A stretch of 64,000 nt of DNA from Bacteroidota bacterium (GTDB taxonomy: Bacteria; Bacteroidota; Bacteroidia; Bacteroidales; TTA-H9): contig QKGM01000038.1 in assembly GCA_003250395.1 (NCBI GenBank), positions 1-64,000 on the forward strand, read 5' to 3'. The notes under the pieces are model-generated. The model saw only the letters and a program-made list of their open reading frames with translations, made no database searches and was not told where the DNA came from. The translations under genes were made by a program, and so were the position numbers. Of this stretch, positions 9,701-19,624 are shown piece by piece (within the stretch, counting starts at the first letter, position 1; every line of letters starts with the position of its first letter).

Positions 9701-10239
9701 AACCAGATTATATGACAATCAGAACTTTTTGGACACTGTTTCTAAAGATCCTTGGGATTTGGCTAATACTGAGCGGATTGACTGTTTTCCCTCAATTAAT
9801 TAGTACTTTGGCTCTTTTGGGAGAGAATCAACAGGACAATTTTTTTGCGACTATTTATATTATCGCTCTGTTACTTTTAACGGTCGGATTATATTTTATT
9901 ATGCTGAAAATACTGGTGTTTAATTCGAATTGGTTAATTGATAAGTTGAAGTTGGATAAGGGATTTCAGGATGAAAAACTGGATTTAAGCATAACGCAAA
10001 AGACTGTTTTAACAGTTGCAACAATTGTGATTGGCGGTTTAATTTTCATTGACGCTTTGCCATGGCTGTGCAGAGAGGTTTTCACAACTATACAGATGAA
10101 AACTGTATTTAGAGAAGACCCTAAGTTTTCTCTGCTGATTTTTTATATCATTAAAGCACTTATTGGATACCTTTTAATGACCAATAGTAAAACAGTGATT
10201 AATTACATAGTCAAAGAGACAGATAATATTGAGAATTAA
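9691..10239 (+). CDS. Hypothetical membrane protein, overlapping the preceding gene
   Basis: ORF 9685-10239; ATG overlaps the upstream stop (GAAATGGAAATAAAA). Confidence 0.65.
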   Translation: MEIKPDYMTIRTFWTLFLKILGIWLILSGLTVFPQLISTLALLGENQQDNFFATIYIIALLLLTVGLYFIMLKILVFNSNWLIDKLKLDKGFQDEKLDLSITQKTVLTVATIVIGGLIFIDALPWLCREVFTTIQMKTVFREDPKFSLLIFYIIKALIGYLLMTNSKTVINYIVKETDNIEN

Positions 10240-10269
10240 GTCAAAACGACCTACACCTGCAATATAACC

Positions 10270-10380
10270 AATAAATGTTTCAGCGATTTACGAAGCATGA
10301 TGCCCGCAACAAAGCTGTAATGGTTTGATATGGTTGAAGCAGGCAATCGCACGCTTTGCATATACTCAACCTTATGGTTA
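10270..10380. other. attC-like intergenic recombination-site candidate
   Basis: TATAACCAATAAATGTTTCAGCGATTTACGAAGC ... CTTTGCATATACTCAACCTTATGGTTA; right half strongly resembles 4981-5030. Confidence 0.5.
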
Positions 10381-10408
10381 ATTTTGTATATGCTCATTTT
10401 TAGATATT

Positions 10409-11437
10409 ATGACAAAGAGAAAAACTAAACGAATAATTAAAATTGCATTACTGGCTGGAACAATTGTCTCGATGTTCTTCGTCCCATGGATTTTAGTCAG
10501 GGCCTGGATATTGCCGCTGCCTGATACGATTCAGGAGCAGTTAAATGAAGCCGTTGACCTTGGGTTTGTTGGCATTATTGTCTATGTTGATAGAGGTGGT
10601 AAGCAACCTGCGTTTTTTGCTGCTGGCTTACACAACCGTGAAAATAAAATACCTGCCAATCCTAATGCATTATTCAAAATTGGCAGTATTAGTAAACTAT
10701 ATAATGCAGTTGCAGTAACAAAATTGGTACATGATAGCCTTTTATCACTGGATAAAACGTTGGTTGATTATATGCCTGATCTGAAAGGGAAAATCGAAAA
10801 TGCTGGGAAGATTACTTTGAGAATGCTGGTACAGCATCGCAGTGGCATACCTGATTATACCGACACTCCTGATTATTGGGCAGCTCCCCCAAAAAGCAAT
10901 GAAGAAAATCTCGAATTGATTTTTGATATGCCAGCTGGTTTTGAGCCAGGTGAAAACTATGAATACAGTAATACGAACTATTTGCTACTTTCCGAAATCA
11001 TGGATAGGATCGTGGGATATCCACATTTTCAGTTTATTCAGGAGCATATTTTAAACCGACTTAATTTAAAAAATACTTTCCCATCTGTTAATGATGTCAA
11101 TATAGATGATGTAATGAGCGGTTACCATGTCGGATATCCACTGGATTTAAAAACTGACAATCGGGGAATGGTAGCATCAGCAGAAGATGTAGGCATATTT
11201 TTACGAGCATTAAATAATGGGACATTGTTTGATGAAGGTGAACAAGAAATCTATTCTTCAATTTATGAGTATGGACATAAAGGGTGGGTTCCTGGATATC
11301 AGAGTATTGCTAAATACCATAAAGATATTGATGCTGTGGTTATTCAATTTACGAATACAACTGACCCTAAAATGTACAACTGGAATTTAGCGGATATTGA
11401 ATATTCCCGTTTGTTGAAAATAATAAGAAAAAATTAG
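10409..11437 (+). CDS. Serine hydrolase, beta-lactamase/penicillin-binding-protein fold (class C-like)
   Basis: SxxK motif (FKIGSISKLYNAVAV), YSN motif (YEYSNTNYLLLSEIM), GHKGWVPGY near C-terminus. Confidence 0.9.
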   Translation: MTKRKTKRIIKIALLAGTIVSMFFVPWILVRAWILPLPDTIQEQLNEAVDLGFVGIIVYVDRGGKQPAFFAAGLHNRENKIPANPNALFKIGSISKLYNAVAVTKLVHDSLLSLDKTLVDYMPDLKGKIENAGKITLRMLVQHRSGIPDYTDTPDYWAAPPKSNEENLELIFDMPAGFEPGENYEYSNTNYLLLSEIMDRIVGYPHFQFIQEHILNRLNLKNTFPSVNDVNIDDVMSGYHVGYPLDLKTDNRGMVASAEDVGIFLRALNNGTLFDEGEQEIYSSIYEYGHKGWVPGYQSIAKYHKDIDAVVIQFTNTTDPKMYNWNLADIEYSRLLKIIRKN

Positions 11438-11605
11438 CCGTAACCATATTCGCTTTAAACAGGAGTGAAAGTAAATTACTCTATGGTTGTAGCCGGACTG
11501 CATAATGGCATCGGGTTGATAAGTTCATAGGCTGTAATAGACTGATTCGTATATACTAAGCTATACTCCTGTATTAACAAACACATTTCTGAATAGATAA
11601 AACAT

Positions 11606-12418
11606 ATGAAACTAAAAACAAAAATAAGAATTGCTAACATATCAATTTGGGTGATTGTGGTAACAATTGCGTTGATTGCGCTGTTCTTTTTCGGATTCCT
11701 AATTTCAAATACTTTTGATTTAAATGTATTTGAAAACAGGACCTCGGATTTTATCTGGATTCTTTTTGCTGCATCATTGGTGATTGTAGCATGTGGAGCT
11801 TTCTTAAACATAAGTCTGAACATAGGAATTATTGCGGAAAGTAAAATCAATGAAATTCCAGACGGGCAGGTTAAAAATGGCTCATTCAATAAAAAATTTC
11901 TAATTGTTATTTTTTTGGTTTTATCTATTATAATGGGATTTTTATTTTTGGGAGATTTCATAACCCGGCAAAGCGAAAAAAGTATATTAATTAATGAATG
12001 TACAGAGACTTTAGCCCGATACGACAATTCAATTAATTATATTTCAAAAGCACTGACAGATACTTCCCTGATTGGTGAAATACCTGACATTTTAAAATTC
12101 CTTGAAGAACAGAAACAAGAATTCCCTAGCATTATCTTAATTACCAGCGGCTATTACAGAGAACAACTGTCATACTTAAGAATTACTCCTTATACGAGTA
12201 AATCAGACCTAAAGAAGGAAATGTTCAACTTTTCTTTATATCCTTGTGATAAAAATGATTGTGATTATCTCAGTGAGGTATTTGAAAAGGATAAATCTGA
12301 TTACTATTTCTGGTCTGAGAATAATAATTATAGATTATATTATCCAATAAATACAGGAGAAAAGAAATTTGTATTACTATTTAGTAAATATAATCGATAT
12401 GGACATACAGGATCATAA
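11606..12418 (+). CDS. Hypothetical membrane protein
   Basis: 270 aa ORF with three hydrophobic segments; collinear with the array. Confidence 0.6.
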   Translation: MKLKTKIRIANISIWVIVVTIALIALFFFGFLISNTFDLNVFENRTSDFIWILFAASLVIVACGAFLNISLNIGIIAESKINEIPDGQVKNGSFNKKFLIVIFLVLSIIMGFLFLGDFITRQSEKSILINECTETLARYDNSINYISKALTDTSLIGEIPDILKFLEEQKQEFPSIILITSGYYREQLSYLRITPYTSKSDLKKEMFNFSLYPCDKNDCDYLSEVFEKDKSDYYFWSENNNYRLYYPINTGEKKFVLLFSKYNRYGHTGS

Positions 12419-12584
12419 ATATTACAGGTGGTAATAGCCTGTGTATTCCAGGGATATTCTGTATTTCTGGTTGTCTTTTATACTATTGGTAATACTTTGG
12501 GCCAATTGTTAGCAGATACTCTAAGAGACCCACGATGACAATATGCCCAACCATTAATGCCAACTTGAAAAACCGCTTTATATA

Positions 12585-13169
12585 ATGTATTTTGAAAATA
12601 CCAGATTAGTAAATATCTGGAAGGCGACAGCAGAGATATTAAATGGAAAATTCTCCATGCCATTTCAATGGTACAATGGAGGAAGTAGTGAAGGAGGATT
12701 ATTTTTATTCTGCATTGACATTAATTATCGAAATGTTGAAATAAAAATTGAGGCTGGAATACTTGAGTTGCCACTGAGAAAAGACGAATATACCGGGTGT
12801 ATTATAACCATATCAGCTTTAAAGAATTCTGTCGAAAGAATTGAATTGTCGATTTGGCGTAAGGACTTTCTCGACAGAATTTTTAAAATTGGTAATACAA
12901 AAACTGGTTATAAAGATTTCGATAAAATAATTGGATTAAAGGCCAGCAGAAATATAGGGAGAAACTTGCCGAAATTGTTTGAAAATAGACAATTAAGAGA
13001 AGAATTTATGAACGACCGGTATAGAGTTTTTAACATCTCTACAAGCGATAATGTGATTACAATTAGGAGAAAATCAAACCTGTTTATGGAAAACTCAAAA
13101 ATGATTCAATCAGAATATGAGAACTTTTGTATTTTTATTGATAGTTTAATCGATTCAACAATATTATAA
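12585..13169 (+). CDS. Hypothetical protein
   Basis: 194 aa ORF on the coding strand of the array; no family recognised. Confidence 0.55.
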   Translation: MYFENTRLVNIWKATAEILNGKFSMPFQWYNGGSSEGGLFLFCIDINYRNVEIKIEAGILELPLRKDEYTGCIITISALKNSVERIELSIWRKDFLDRIFKIGNTKTGYKDFDKIIGLKASRNIGRNLPKLFENRQLREEFMNDRYRVFNISTSDNVITIRRKSNLFMENSKMIQSEYENFCIFIDSLIDSTIL

Positions 13170-13566
13170 GTTTAGCCAACAAATATGTTTTGGCTCCTTT
13201 TAGACTCATTAACATGAGGGACAACATATTAACAGCTTGATTGCTGATTGGAATTTTACAAGCTTTGTAATCATCTGATGGTATAATACAATAGCCAGTA
13301 GTGGAGCGTAAGGATCAATATCTGATTTATATAATATTTCGCTCGTGCTCCTCTTGACAAAAGTATATCTGCCGGATATCAGAATCTATTTTTCGTAAGT
13401 ACTGTAATTTTATCTGTTATAATTTGGCGATGAGGTGAGCCATAGGTATTGGCATAACAACCCACATTGGTGGTCTTTTGACTGGTTTTATCTAAAATAC
13501 TGAAATGAAAAAAATAATATAAGCGAGATCAGGAAAACTAAGGCTGTTGACGCAAGGAATCAGCCC

Positions 13567-13590
13567 CGCGGGTTTCAGGGGTATTCGAAC
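13567..13590 (+). repeat. Left half-motif copy CGCGGGTTTCAGGGGTATTCGAAC
   Basis: Matches GCGGGTTTCAGAGGTTTTCGAA at 6024-6045 and GGGGTTTAGTGTATTCGAAC at 8096-8115. Confidence 0.75.
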
Positions 13591-13708
13591 TGTTGATGCT
13601 CGTAGAAATTTTTGGTGAAAACTGACAGAAGATCGATACATAGGCCTTTATGATAACATACTGACAAACGTTCCAGTTCATTTTGAAAATCTATAATAAC
13701 TATAAAAT

Positions 13709-15619
13709 ATGACCAGGAAAGAACATCTTGAATTTTGTAAAAAATGTGTAAACCGGAGATTTGATTCAAATCAGGGTTTGATTTGTAGTATATCCGGAAA
13801 AATTGCTGATTTCGATCAAACATGTATAAGTTTTAGTTTGGATGAATCAGTTAAAGAGGTAGTGAATGATACGCTTGAAGTAAGCAGCAAAGAAATAATG
13901 AAAGAGTTAGATAAGAATAGTGTAAATAAATTAAAAGCTCATCAGGATTTTTCCTTTGCTATAATCGGAGGTTCTTTGGCTGCTTTAACAGGTGCTTTTT
14001 TGTGGGCATTTGTGACTGTTGCATTGAAATATCAGGTTGGATATATGGCCATTGGTGTAGGACTGTTAGTCGGCTTTTCAGTTCGATTTTTTGGTGCGGG
14101 GATTGATAAAAAGTTTGGACATCTCGGAGCTTCTCTTTCATTGCTTGGGTGCTTACTTGGAAATTTGTTCAGTCAGGTAGGATTCATTGCTCAGGGCCAA
14201 TCATTAGGGTATTTTGAAACCTTAACATATTTAAATTTCGGATTGATAATAAACATTCTGATAGAGTCCTTCCATCCGATGGATTTATTGTTTTATGGAA
14301 TAGCAATTTTTGAGGGCTATAAATTCGCGTTTAGAAAGGTAACTGTTCAGGAGATTAAAAATTTGCGGTCAGAGACTTTCGAAGGATATCCCTCAAACTA
14401 TAAACTAAGAAAGCCATTGGTTGTCCTGTCTGTTGTAATAATTGGATTTTTCCTGCTTAAAATCAGTAAAGGAGTATCGGGAGTTAAGACTTTCAGCTAT
14501 GAATCAGGGAATAAATTATCCGAGGGTGAAATGAAAAACAGTAAAGAGAACGGGAAATGGACTTACTGGTATGAAAATGGGAATACCCAGCTAGTATGCT
14601 TTTATTGTAATGGTTTACCTGATAGTTTATGGCAATGGTTTGATGAATCAGGAAATCTCTCGAGAGTTGGAAATTATAGAAAGGGGATTGAACATGGAAC
14701 GTGGATTAATTATTATAAAAATGGTATTATAAGTGATTCAGGAAATTTTAGTGACAGCCGGATGGAGGGAGAGTGGAAATATAGATATGAGAATGGTAGC
14801 TTAAGTCAACTAGGTTATTTCAAAAGAAATTTGCAAGATAGTATTTGGAAGACCTATTATGAAAATGGTCAGTTATGCAGTATTGGTTCGATGCAAAATG
14901 GGATTCCTTCAGGGTTATGGACAACATACAATGAAAATGGACAGATATCAGGTAAAATCAATTACTTGTCGGATAATAAAAGTTTTATTGAAGATGTTTG
15001 GGATTTAAATGGAAATCATATTGTAATCGAAGGGAATGGATTGTATAAATCATTTTCTGCTACCGGACAAGTATTGTTTCAGGGGAATATCAGGGATGGT
15101 CAAAGAGTGGGGAAATGGATTTCATATTTTGAAAATGGAGAAATAAAGGAAGAAGGAATCTACAATAGTGAGATTTATAAAATTATTAATTCATGGGCTT
15201 CAAACGACGAACAAACTGTTAAAGATGGACAGGGAACATACAAAATGTATTTTCCAGACAATGAGTCTATCTATGAAACTGGTGAAATTAAAAATGGATT
15301 GCGGGAAGGAATATGGAAAACTTATTATGAATCAACGCATTCAGTGTGCTATGAAAATAATTATAAAGAAGGAAAATTATCAGGGATGCAGAAATATTAT
15401 TTCGAATCTGGACAGCTTTTTTCTTTTGGTGAAATGAATGAAGGTCGGAGAGAAGGTGAATGGAGCTGGTTTTATGACTCAGGAAATATTTCATCTACCG
15501 CTAATTTTGTTAATGATTTAAAAGAAGGAAAACAAATTATGTGGAGCGAGACAGGTGATAAAACCAAAGAAGAGTATTATAGAAACGGAGAGTTAACAGA
15601 GGAGAAAGTATTGTATTGA
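13709..15619 (+). CDS. Multi-pass membrane protein fused to a C-terminal array of MORN_2/YwqK-type repeats
   Basis: N-terminal Cys cluster (CKKC...C...C), several TM segments, then many repeats of EGxxKNGxxxGxWxxYYENGxxxxxGxY. Confidence 0.85.
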   Translation: MTRKEHLEFCKKCVNRRFDSNQGLICSISGKIADFDQTCISFSLDESVKEVVNDTLEVSSKEIMKELDKNSVNKLKAHQDFSFAIIGGSLAALTGAFLWAFVTVALKYQVGYMAIGVGLLVGFSVRFFGAGIDKKFGHLGASLSLLGCLLGNLFSQVGFIAQGQSLGYFETLTYLNFGLIINILIESFHPMDLLFYGIAIFEGYKFAFRKVTVQEIKNLRSETFEGYPSNYKLRKPLVVLSVVIIGFFLLKISKGVSGVKTFSYESGNKLSEGEMKNSKENGKWTYWYENGNTQLVCFYCNGLPDSLWQWFDESGNLSRVGNYRKGIEHGTWINYYKNGIISDSGNFSDSRMEGEWKYRYENGSLSQLGYFKRNLQDSIWKTYYENGQLCSIGSMQNGIPSGLWTTYNENGQISGKINYLSDNKSFIEDVWDLNGNHIVIEGNGLYKSFSATGQVLFQGNIRDGQRVGKWISYFENGEIKEEGIYNSEIYKIINSWASNDEQTVKDGQGTYKMYFPDNESIYETGEIKNGLREGIWKTYYESTHSVCYENNYKEGKLSGMQKYYFESGQLFSFGEMNEGRREGEWSWFYDSGNISSTANFVNDLKEGKQIMWSETGDKTKEEYYRNGELTEEKVLY

Positions 15620-15952
15620 GTACAGTTAATCCTTTTAAGGTAGGATACAGTGTGTCCTTGTTTCAGAAGTCCATACACGTATAAGGATTAAATGATATTG
15701 ATGGTAAAATACATCTAACTCCTTTACAATACCATATTATCAAACTTAGAATTGAATTGATAACACACCAATATCTAATCGTATTGTTTGTCGTTGAAAA
15801 GTTAATCTGCAAAGCAATGTGGTTAAATTGAAGTATATTTGTTAGCAATAGTTCTTTTATTAAGGCTAATTGTTCTTAATTATGAAATGATGCAGGCTAA
15901 GAAGGTTGATCTTATGTATTGGTCTGGTTGGATGTTGAAATAAAGCGGAAAT

Positions 15953-16276
15953 ATGATAGCTAAAACACCTGTTCCACCATATTATGCAGTAATTTTTAGT
16001 TCAGTCAGGACAGAAGGCGATAATGGATATTCTGATATGGCTGACAGAATGGTTGAAATGGCCAAACAGCAGGCGGGCTTTCTCGGAGTTGAGAGCGCGA
16101 GAGACGAGATTGGCATTACCGTTTCATACTGGCGCGATTTAAATTCTATTAAGGCATGGAAGGAGAATTTTGAACATTCTATCGCAAGGGAGAAGGGACG
16201 AAATGAATGGTATCAAAGTTTTAAAACCAGAATTGCTAAAGTAGAACGGGATTATGAGTTTGAAAAAGCGTATTGA
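15953..16276 (+). CDS. Antibiotic biosynthesis monooxygenase (ABM) family protein
   Basis: QQAGFLGVESARDEIGITVSYWRDLNSIKAWKENFEHSIAREKGRNEWYQSFKTRIAKVERDY. Confidence 0.85.
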   Translation: MIAKTPVPPYYAVIFSSVRTEGDNGYSDMADRMVEMAKQQAGFLGVESARDEIGITVSYWRDLNSIKAWKENFEHSIAREKGRNEWYQSFKTRIAKVERDYEFEKAY

Positions 16277-16687
16277 ACGGGGAATAGCTCTATAACTATT
16301 ATGAAGCTTTATAATAAATATTAATATTTTTTAAGGTGAAACTGTATATCGGTTTAACCGAAAGTAATGTGCTGTCTGCAGCTCTCATATCTTTCTTTTG
16401 GTGTAATAAGGTTATCACTTATTTCTGAACCTTGAACGTTGATTACTCATGCGTTATATTCATCAAATGAAATAATTCTTTCAGGAAAGATTTGTACAAA
16501 CAGATTTGGAGAGTGAAAAATTAGGAAGTCCCTTTCATAGATTATAACTTTAGATATTTATTGTTAATGACAGGAATTTGTGAAATAATCCGGGGTACCT
16601 ATAGGAATATGCTTTGAAACAGGTAATAATTACTTATCCGGATATTTTATGCATTAGAATGAAGTTAATGCACTTTATTGGACTAAT

Positions 16688-17893
16688 ATGATACTTAGGA
16701 AGATGATTGTTTTATTTTTTGTATTAATGGTATTTAATGTTTGTTCAGCTTCTGATGATAATAAAGGTTATCTGAGAGTTGTCTTAACTAAACTGGATAG
16801 TATTGAGTCAGCCAGCTACTTCTCGATCAGAGAAGGATTTGCTCCAGGTGATTCGATAGCTTCAGTGCATGTGGGTCAATTTGTTAAGGAGTATAATAAT
16901 CCGCTTGACACTACAATTGGTGCCAGTTTTGTCAGGTTGTTAAAGTCAGATACTACTCAGATGGCCTTTAGCTACGATGGGAATATGAGGGCAACAGTTT
17001 ACAATGAAGACAATACAATAGTGGTTGATAGTTTTAAGGTGAGAAAGCTGCCATTTAGGCCATTGGCAGCACCTTTTTTTAACTATACAAAAAATATCAT
17101 CAGGTATGTGTTGGAGACTAGTGACAGTATCTTATTAAAAATTGAGGAAAAAGAAGGAGTAGTCTATTGTTGTTTAACCATCTTTGAGGACAAGAAGGTC
17201 GAGTTTTTTGGCAAGGCTTTTTATTTGGAGAAAAGTCCTTATGATTTTGGTGAAACAACTTCAAAATATGAAATATGGATTGATAAAACGACAGATTTGC
17301 CTATCAAGTGCCGCCGGGAAATGCCGGACGACATTTCAGTTGAATCAGTCAGTAACGTTAGTCTTAACAGAATGAGGATTGAAGATTTTGATGCATTGGA
17401 TTATTTCCTGCCTGACTTTGAAGTTAAATTATATGGAAGAGTAAGACGTCTTGAAAAGATTAATGAATTAATCGGAGAAAAAGCACCGGATTGGGCTCTT
17501 CAAAATACAAATAACAGTACTATTGCTTTACAGGATTTGAAAAGTAAGGTTGTGATGATTCAATTTACCAGTGTAAGCTGTGGTCCTTGTAAAGCATCAA
17601 TAGCTTTCTTAAACCAACTAAACACAGTCTATAAAAAGGATGACTTTGATTTTATTGTAATTGAATGTACATCAAAGAGCCTGAATGCAATTAAAAGTTA
17701 TCAGCACAAAAATTTGATTAATTATGAATTACTTTTATCAAATAAAAATGTCCTGAAAGAGTATAATGTTAATTCATTTCCTGTCTTTTTCTTTTTAGAC
17801 AAGGACTTAATTATCAGGAAAGTGATATATGGATATAGTATTGGGACAACTGATGCTGAGATCAATGACATTATAGATAAAATGAGAGGCTAA
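16688..17893 (+). CDS. Exported TlpA-like thioredoxin-fold protein
   Basis: Signal peptide; GEKAPDWALQNTNNSTIALQDLKSKVVMIQFTSVSCGPCKASIAFLNQLN (CGPC active site). Confidence 0.85.
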   Translation: MILRKMIVLFFVLMVFNVCSASDDNKGYLRVVLTKLDSIESASYFSIREGFAPGDSIASVHVGQFVKEYNNPLDTTIGASFVRLLKSDTTQMAFSYDGNMRATVYNEDNTIVVDSFKVRKLPFRPLAAPFFNYTKNIIRYVLETSDSILLKIEEKEGVVYCCLTIFEDKKVEFFGKAFYLEKSPYDFGETTSKYEIWIDKTTDLPIKCRREMPDDISVESVSNVSLNRMRIEDFDALDYFLPDFEVKLYGRVRRLEKINELIGEKAPDWALQNTNNSTIALQDLKSKVVMIQFTSVSCGPCKASIAFLNQLNTVYKKDDFDFIVIECTSKSLNAIKSYQHKNLINYELLLSNKNVLKEYNVNSFPVFFFLDKDLIIRKVIYGYSIGTTDAEINDIIDKMRG

Positions 17894-18190
17894 GGTCTAT
17901 ACATCAGATGGAGATTAATTAATATTAGCCCAGGTCGTATGATTGATGGGTTATTTTGAATTTTAGAGGTTCGATTTTGCTCGTCAGATGACTCATGATA
18001 CTATCTGCATGGGAACATTCCAGACAGCAACTCATTTTTTTTGTTTTTGGTTTGAAGTCGTGGTTGAGAATTTGTTATGCTTTTTGCTGGAGGGGAAGAC
18101 CGGGTAATTTGTAGCCTGGTAAATCTCCTTGAATATAACGCTAAGCAGGTGGGTGCTCGTTCACATTTCTTCCAGCCAGAGATAAATAAG

Positions 18191-18198
18191 TATCTTTG
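18191..18198 (+). promoter_or_regulatory. Putative Bacteroidota -7 promoter element (TATCTTTG) upstream of nhaA
   Basis: Matches the TAnnTTTG consensus; about 145 nt upstream of the nhaA ATG. Confidence 0.4.
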
Positions 18199-18343
18199 TA
18201 GTGTATGGAGGGGGTACAGCGGTTAGACTGAACTTATACAAATGGTTGAGATAGGATCTTTCGGGTCAGGCTGACTTGTACAAAGGAAGGTTTTAGCTTT
18301 TGTTCCCCGGACTACTGAAGAATCAGTAATAGAGGAGTAAAAT

Positions 18344-19507
18344 ATGATACAATTAACGAAACTATACAGGGAATTTTTTGATAGCGAAAAGGCAGGTGGA
18401 TTAATTCTGGTTCTTGTGACCGTAATATCACTTGTTCTGGCCAATTCTCCCTGGCAATCTGGTTACATCGGTTTGTGGCATTTTGACATAGGTGGTCATT
18501 CCATCGTTCATTGGATTAATGACGGATTGATGACCATCTTTTTTCTGCTCATCGGACTGGAGCTTGAAAGGGAAGTTTATCATGGGGAACTGTCGAGTAT
18601 AAAAAATGCTGCGCTGCCTGTTTTCGGGGCAACAGGTGGTTTCCTTTTACCGGCAGCACTGTTTTTGTTACTCAACTTTGGGAGCAATACCCAAGCAGGC
18701 GCCGGCATCCCGATGGCAACAGATATTGCATTTGCAATTGGAATTTTATCCCTCTTAGGTAACAGGGTACCAGCTTCCCTTAAAATATTTCTGACAGCAC
18801 TGGCAGTGATAGATGATTTGGGCGCAATCATTGTCATAGCAGTGTTCTATACAACATCTCTGGCTTTGGGCAATCTTCTTATTGCCCTGGCTATTTTCGG
18901 AATTTTGCTCTTTTTAAACCGGATGAAAGTGCATAATCTGATCCCCTACCTGATTGGTGGAATTGCCATGTGGATTTTCATGTTAAATTCCGGGGTTCAT
19001 GCCACTATAACCGGGGTTTTGCTTGCATTTGCCATTCCATTTCGACGTGGTGATGAAAAATCTCCTTCCTATATTCTTCAGCATTTCTTGCACAAGCCGG
19101 TTGCTTTCTTTATCCTCCCTTTGTTTGCCATGGCCAATACCTGTATAGCCTTTGGCGATGATTGGAATAGCGGTTTAGGGCAATCAAACAGTTTAGGTAT
19201 TTTTGCCGGACTGGTAATTGGCAAGCCCTTGGGGATAGGGTTGTTTTCTTTTCTCGGTGTAGGTCTGGGGCTATGTTCATTACCTTCCGATCTGAAATGG
19301 AAGAATTTAATCGGTGCAGGTTTTTTAGGCGGCATCGGGTTTACCATGTCAATCTTCATTACCCTGCTTGCATTTGATGATCCTGACATAATCAATAATT
19401 CCAAAATTGCAATTATTATTGCGTCAATCATTGCCGGAACTATTGGGTTTATTTTTCTGAAGATGACGCTTAAAAGGCAACCTGAGAATGACAAGGTGCC
19501 CTTGTAG
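18344..19507 (+). CDS. nhaA: Na+/H+ antiporter NhaA
   Basis: IGLELEREVYHGELSSIKNAALPVFGATGGFLLPA and GAGIPMATDIAFAIGILSLLGNRVPASLKIFLTALAVIDDLGAIIVIAVFY are diagnostic. Confidence 0.95.
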   Translation: MIQLTKLYREFFDSEKAGGLILVLVTVISLVLANSPWQSGYIGLWHFDIGGHSIVHWINDGLMTIFFLLIGLELEREVYHGELSSIKNAALPVFGATGGFLLPAALFLLLNFGSNTQAGAGIPMATDIAFAIGILSLLGNRVPASLKIFLTALAVIDDLGAIIVIAVFYTTSLALGNLLIALAIFGILLFLNRMKVHNLIPYLIGGIAMWIFMLNSGVHATITGVLLAFAIPFRRGDEKSPSYILQHFLHKPVAFFILPLFAMANTCIAFGDDWNSGLGQSNSLGIFAGLVIGKPLGIGLFSFLGVGLGLCSLPSDLKWKNLIGAGFLGGIGFTMSIFITLLAFDDPDIINNSKIAIIIASIIAGTIGFIFLKMTLKRQPENDKVPL

Positions 19508-19624
19508 ATTACTTCCAAAGTTGTTATCAAATGCTTCCTTACTTTAACTGGATAGTATCCTGACTGAGGAATCGATGATCGACAGTGTGGCTGAAAATTT
19601 TATAGCTGAAGTTACAACCCGGAT

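Noticed and set aside
11476-12027. 183-aa minus-strand ORF
   Set aside because: Antisense to the 11606-12418 membrane protein, which fits the strand and spacing of the array; the translation looks like reverse-complement bias.
18132-18230. Another attC-like site upstream of nhaA (TATAACGCTAAGC...GGTACAGCGGTTAGAC)
   Set aside because: The ends resemble the core sites, but the segment overlaps a good TATCTTTG promoter box, lacks the conserved half-motifs and is followed by a core gene. Not counted as part of the array.
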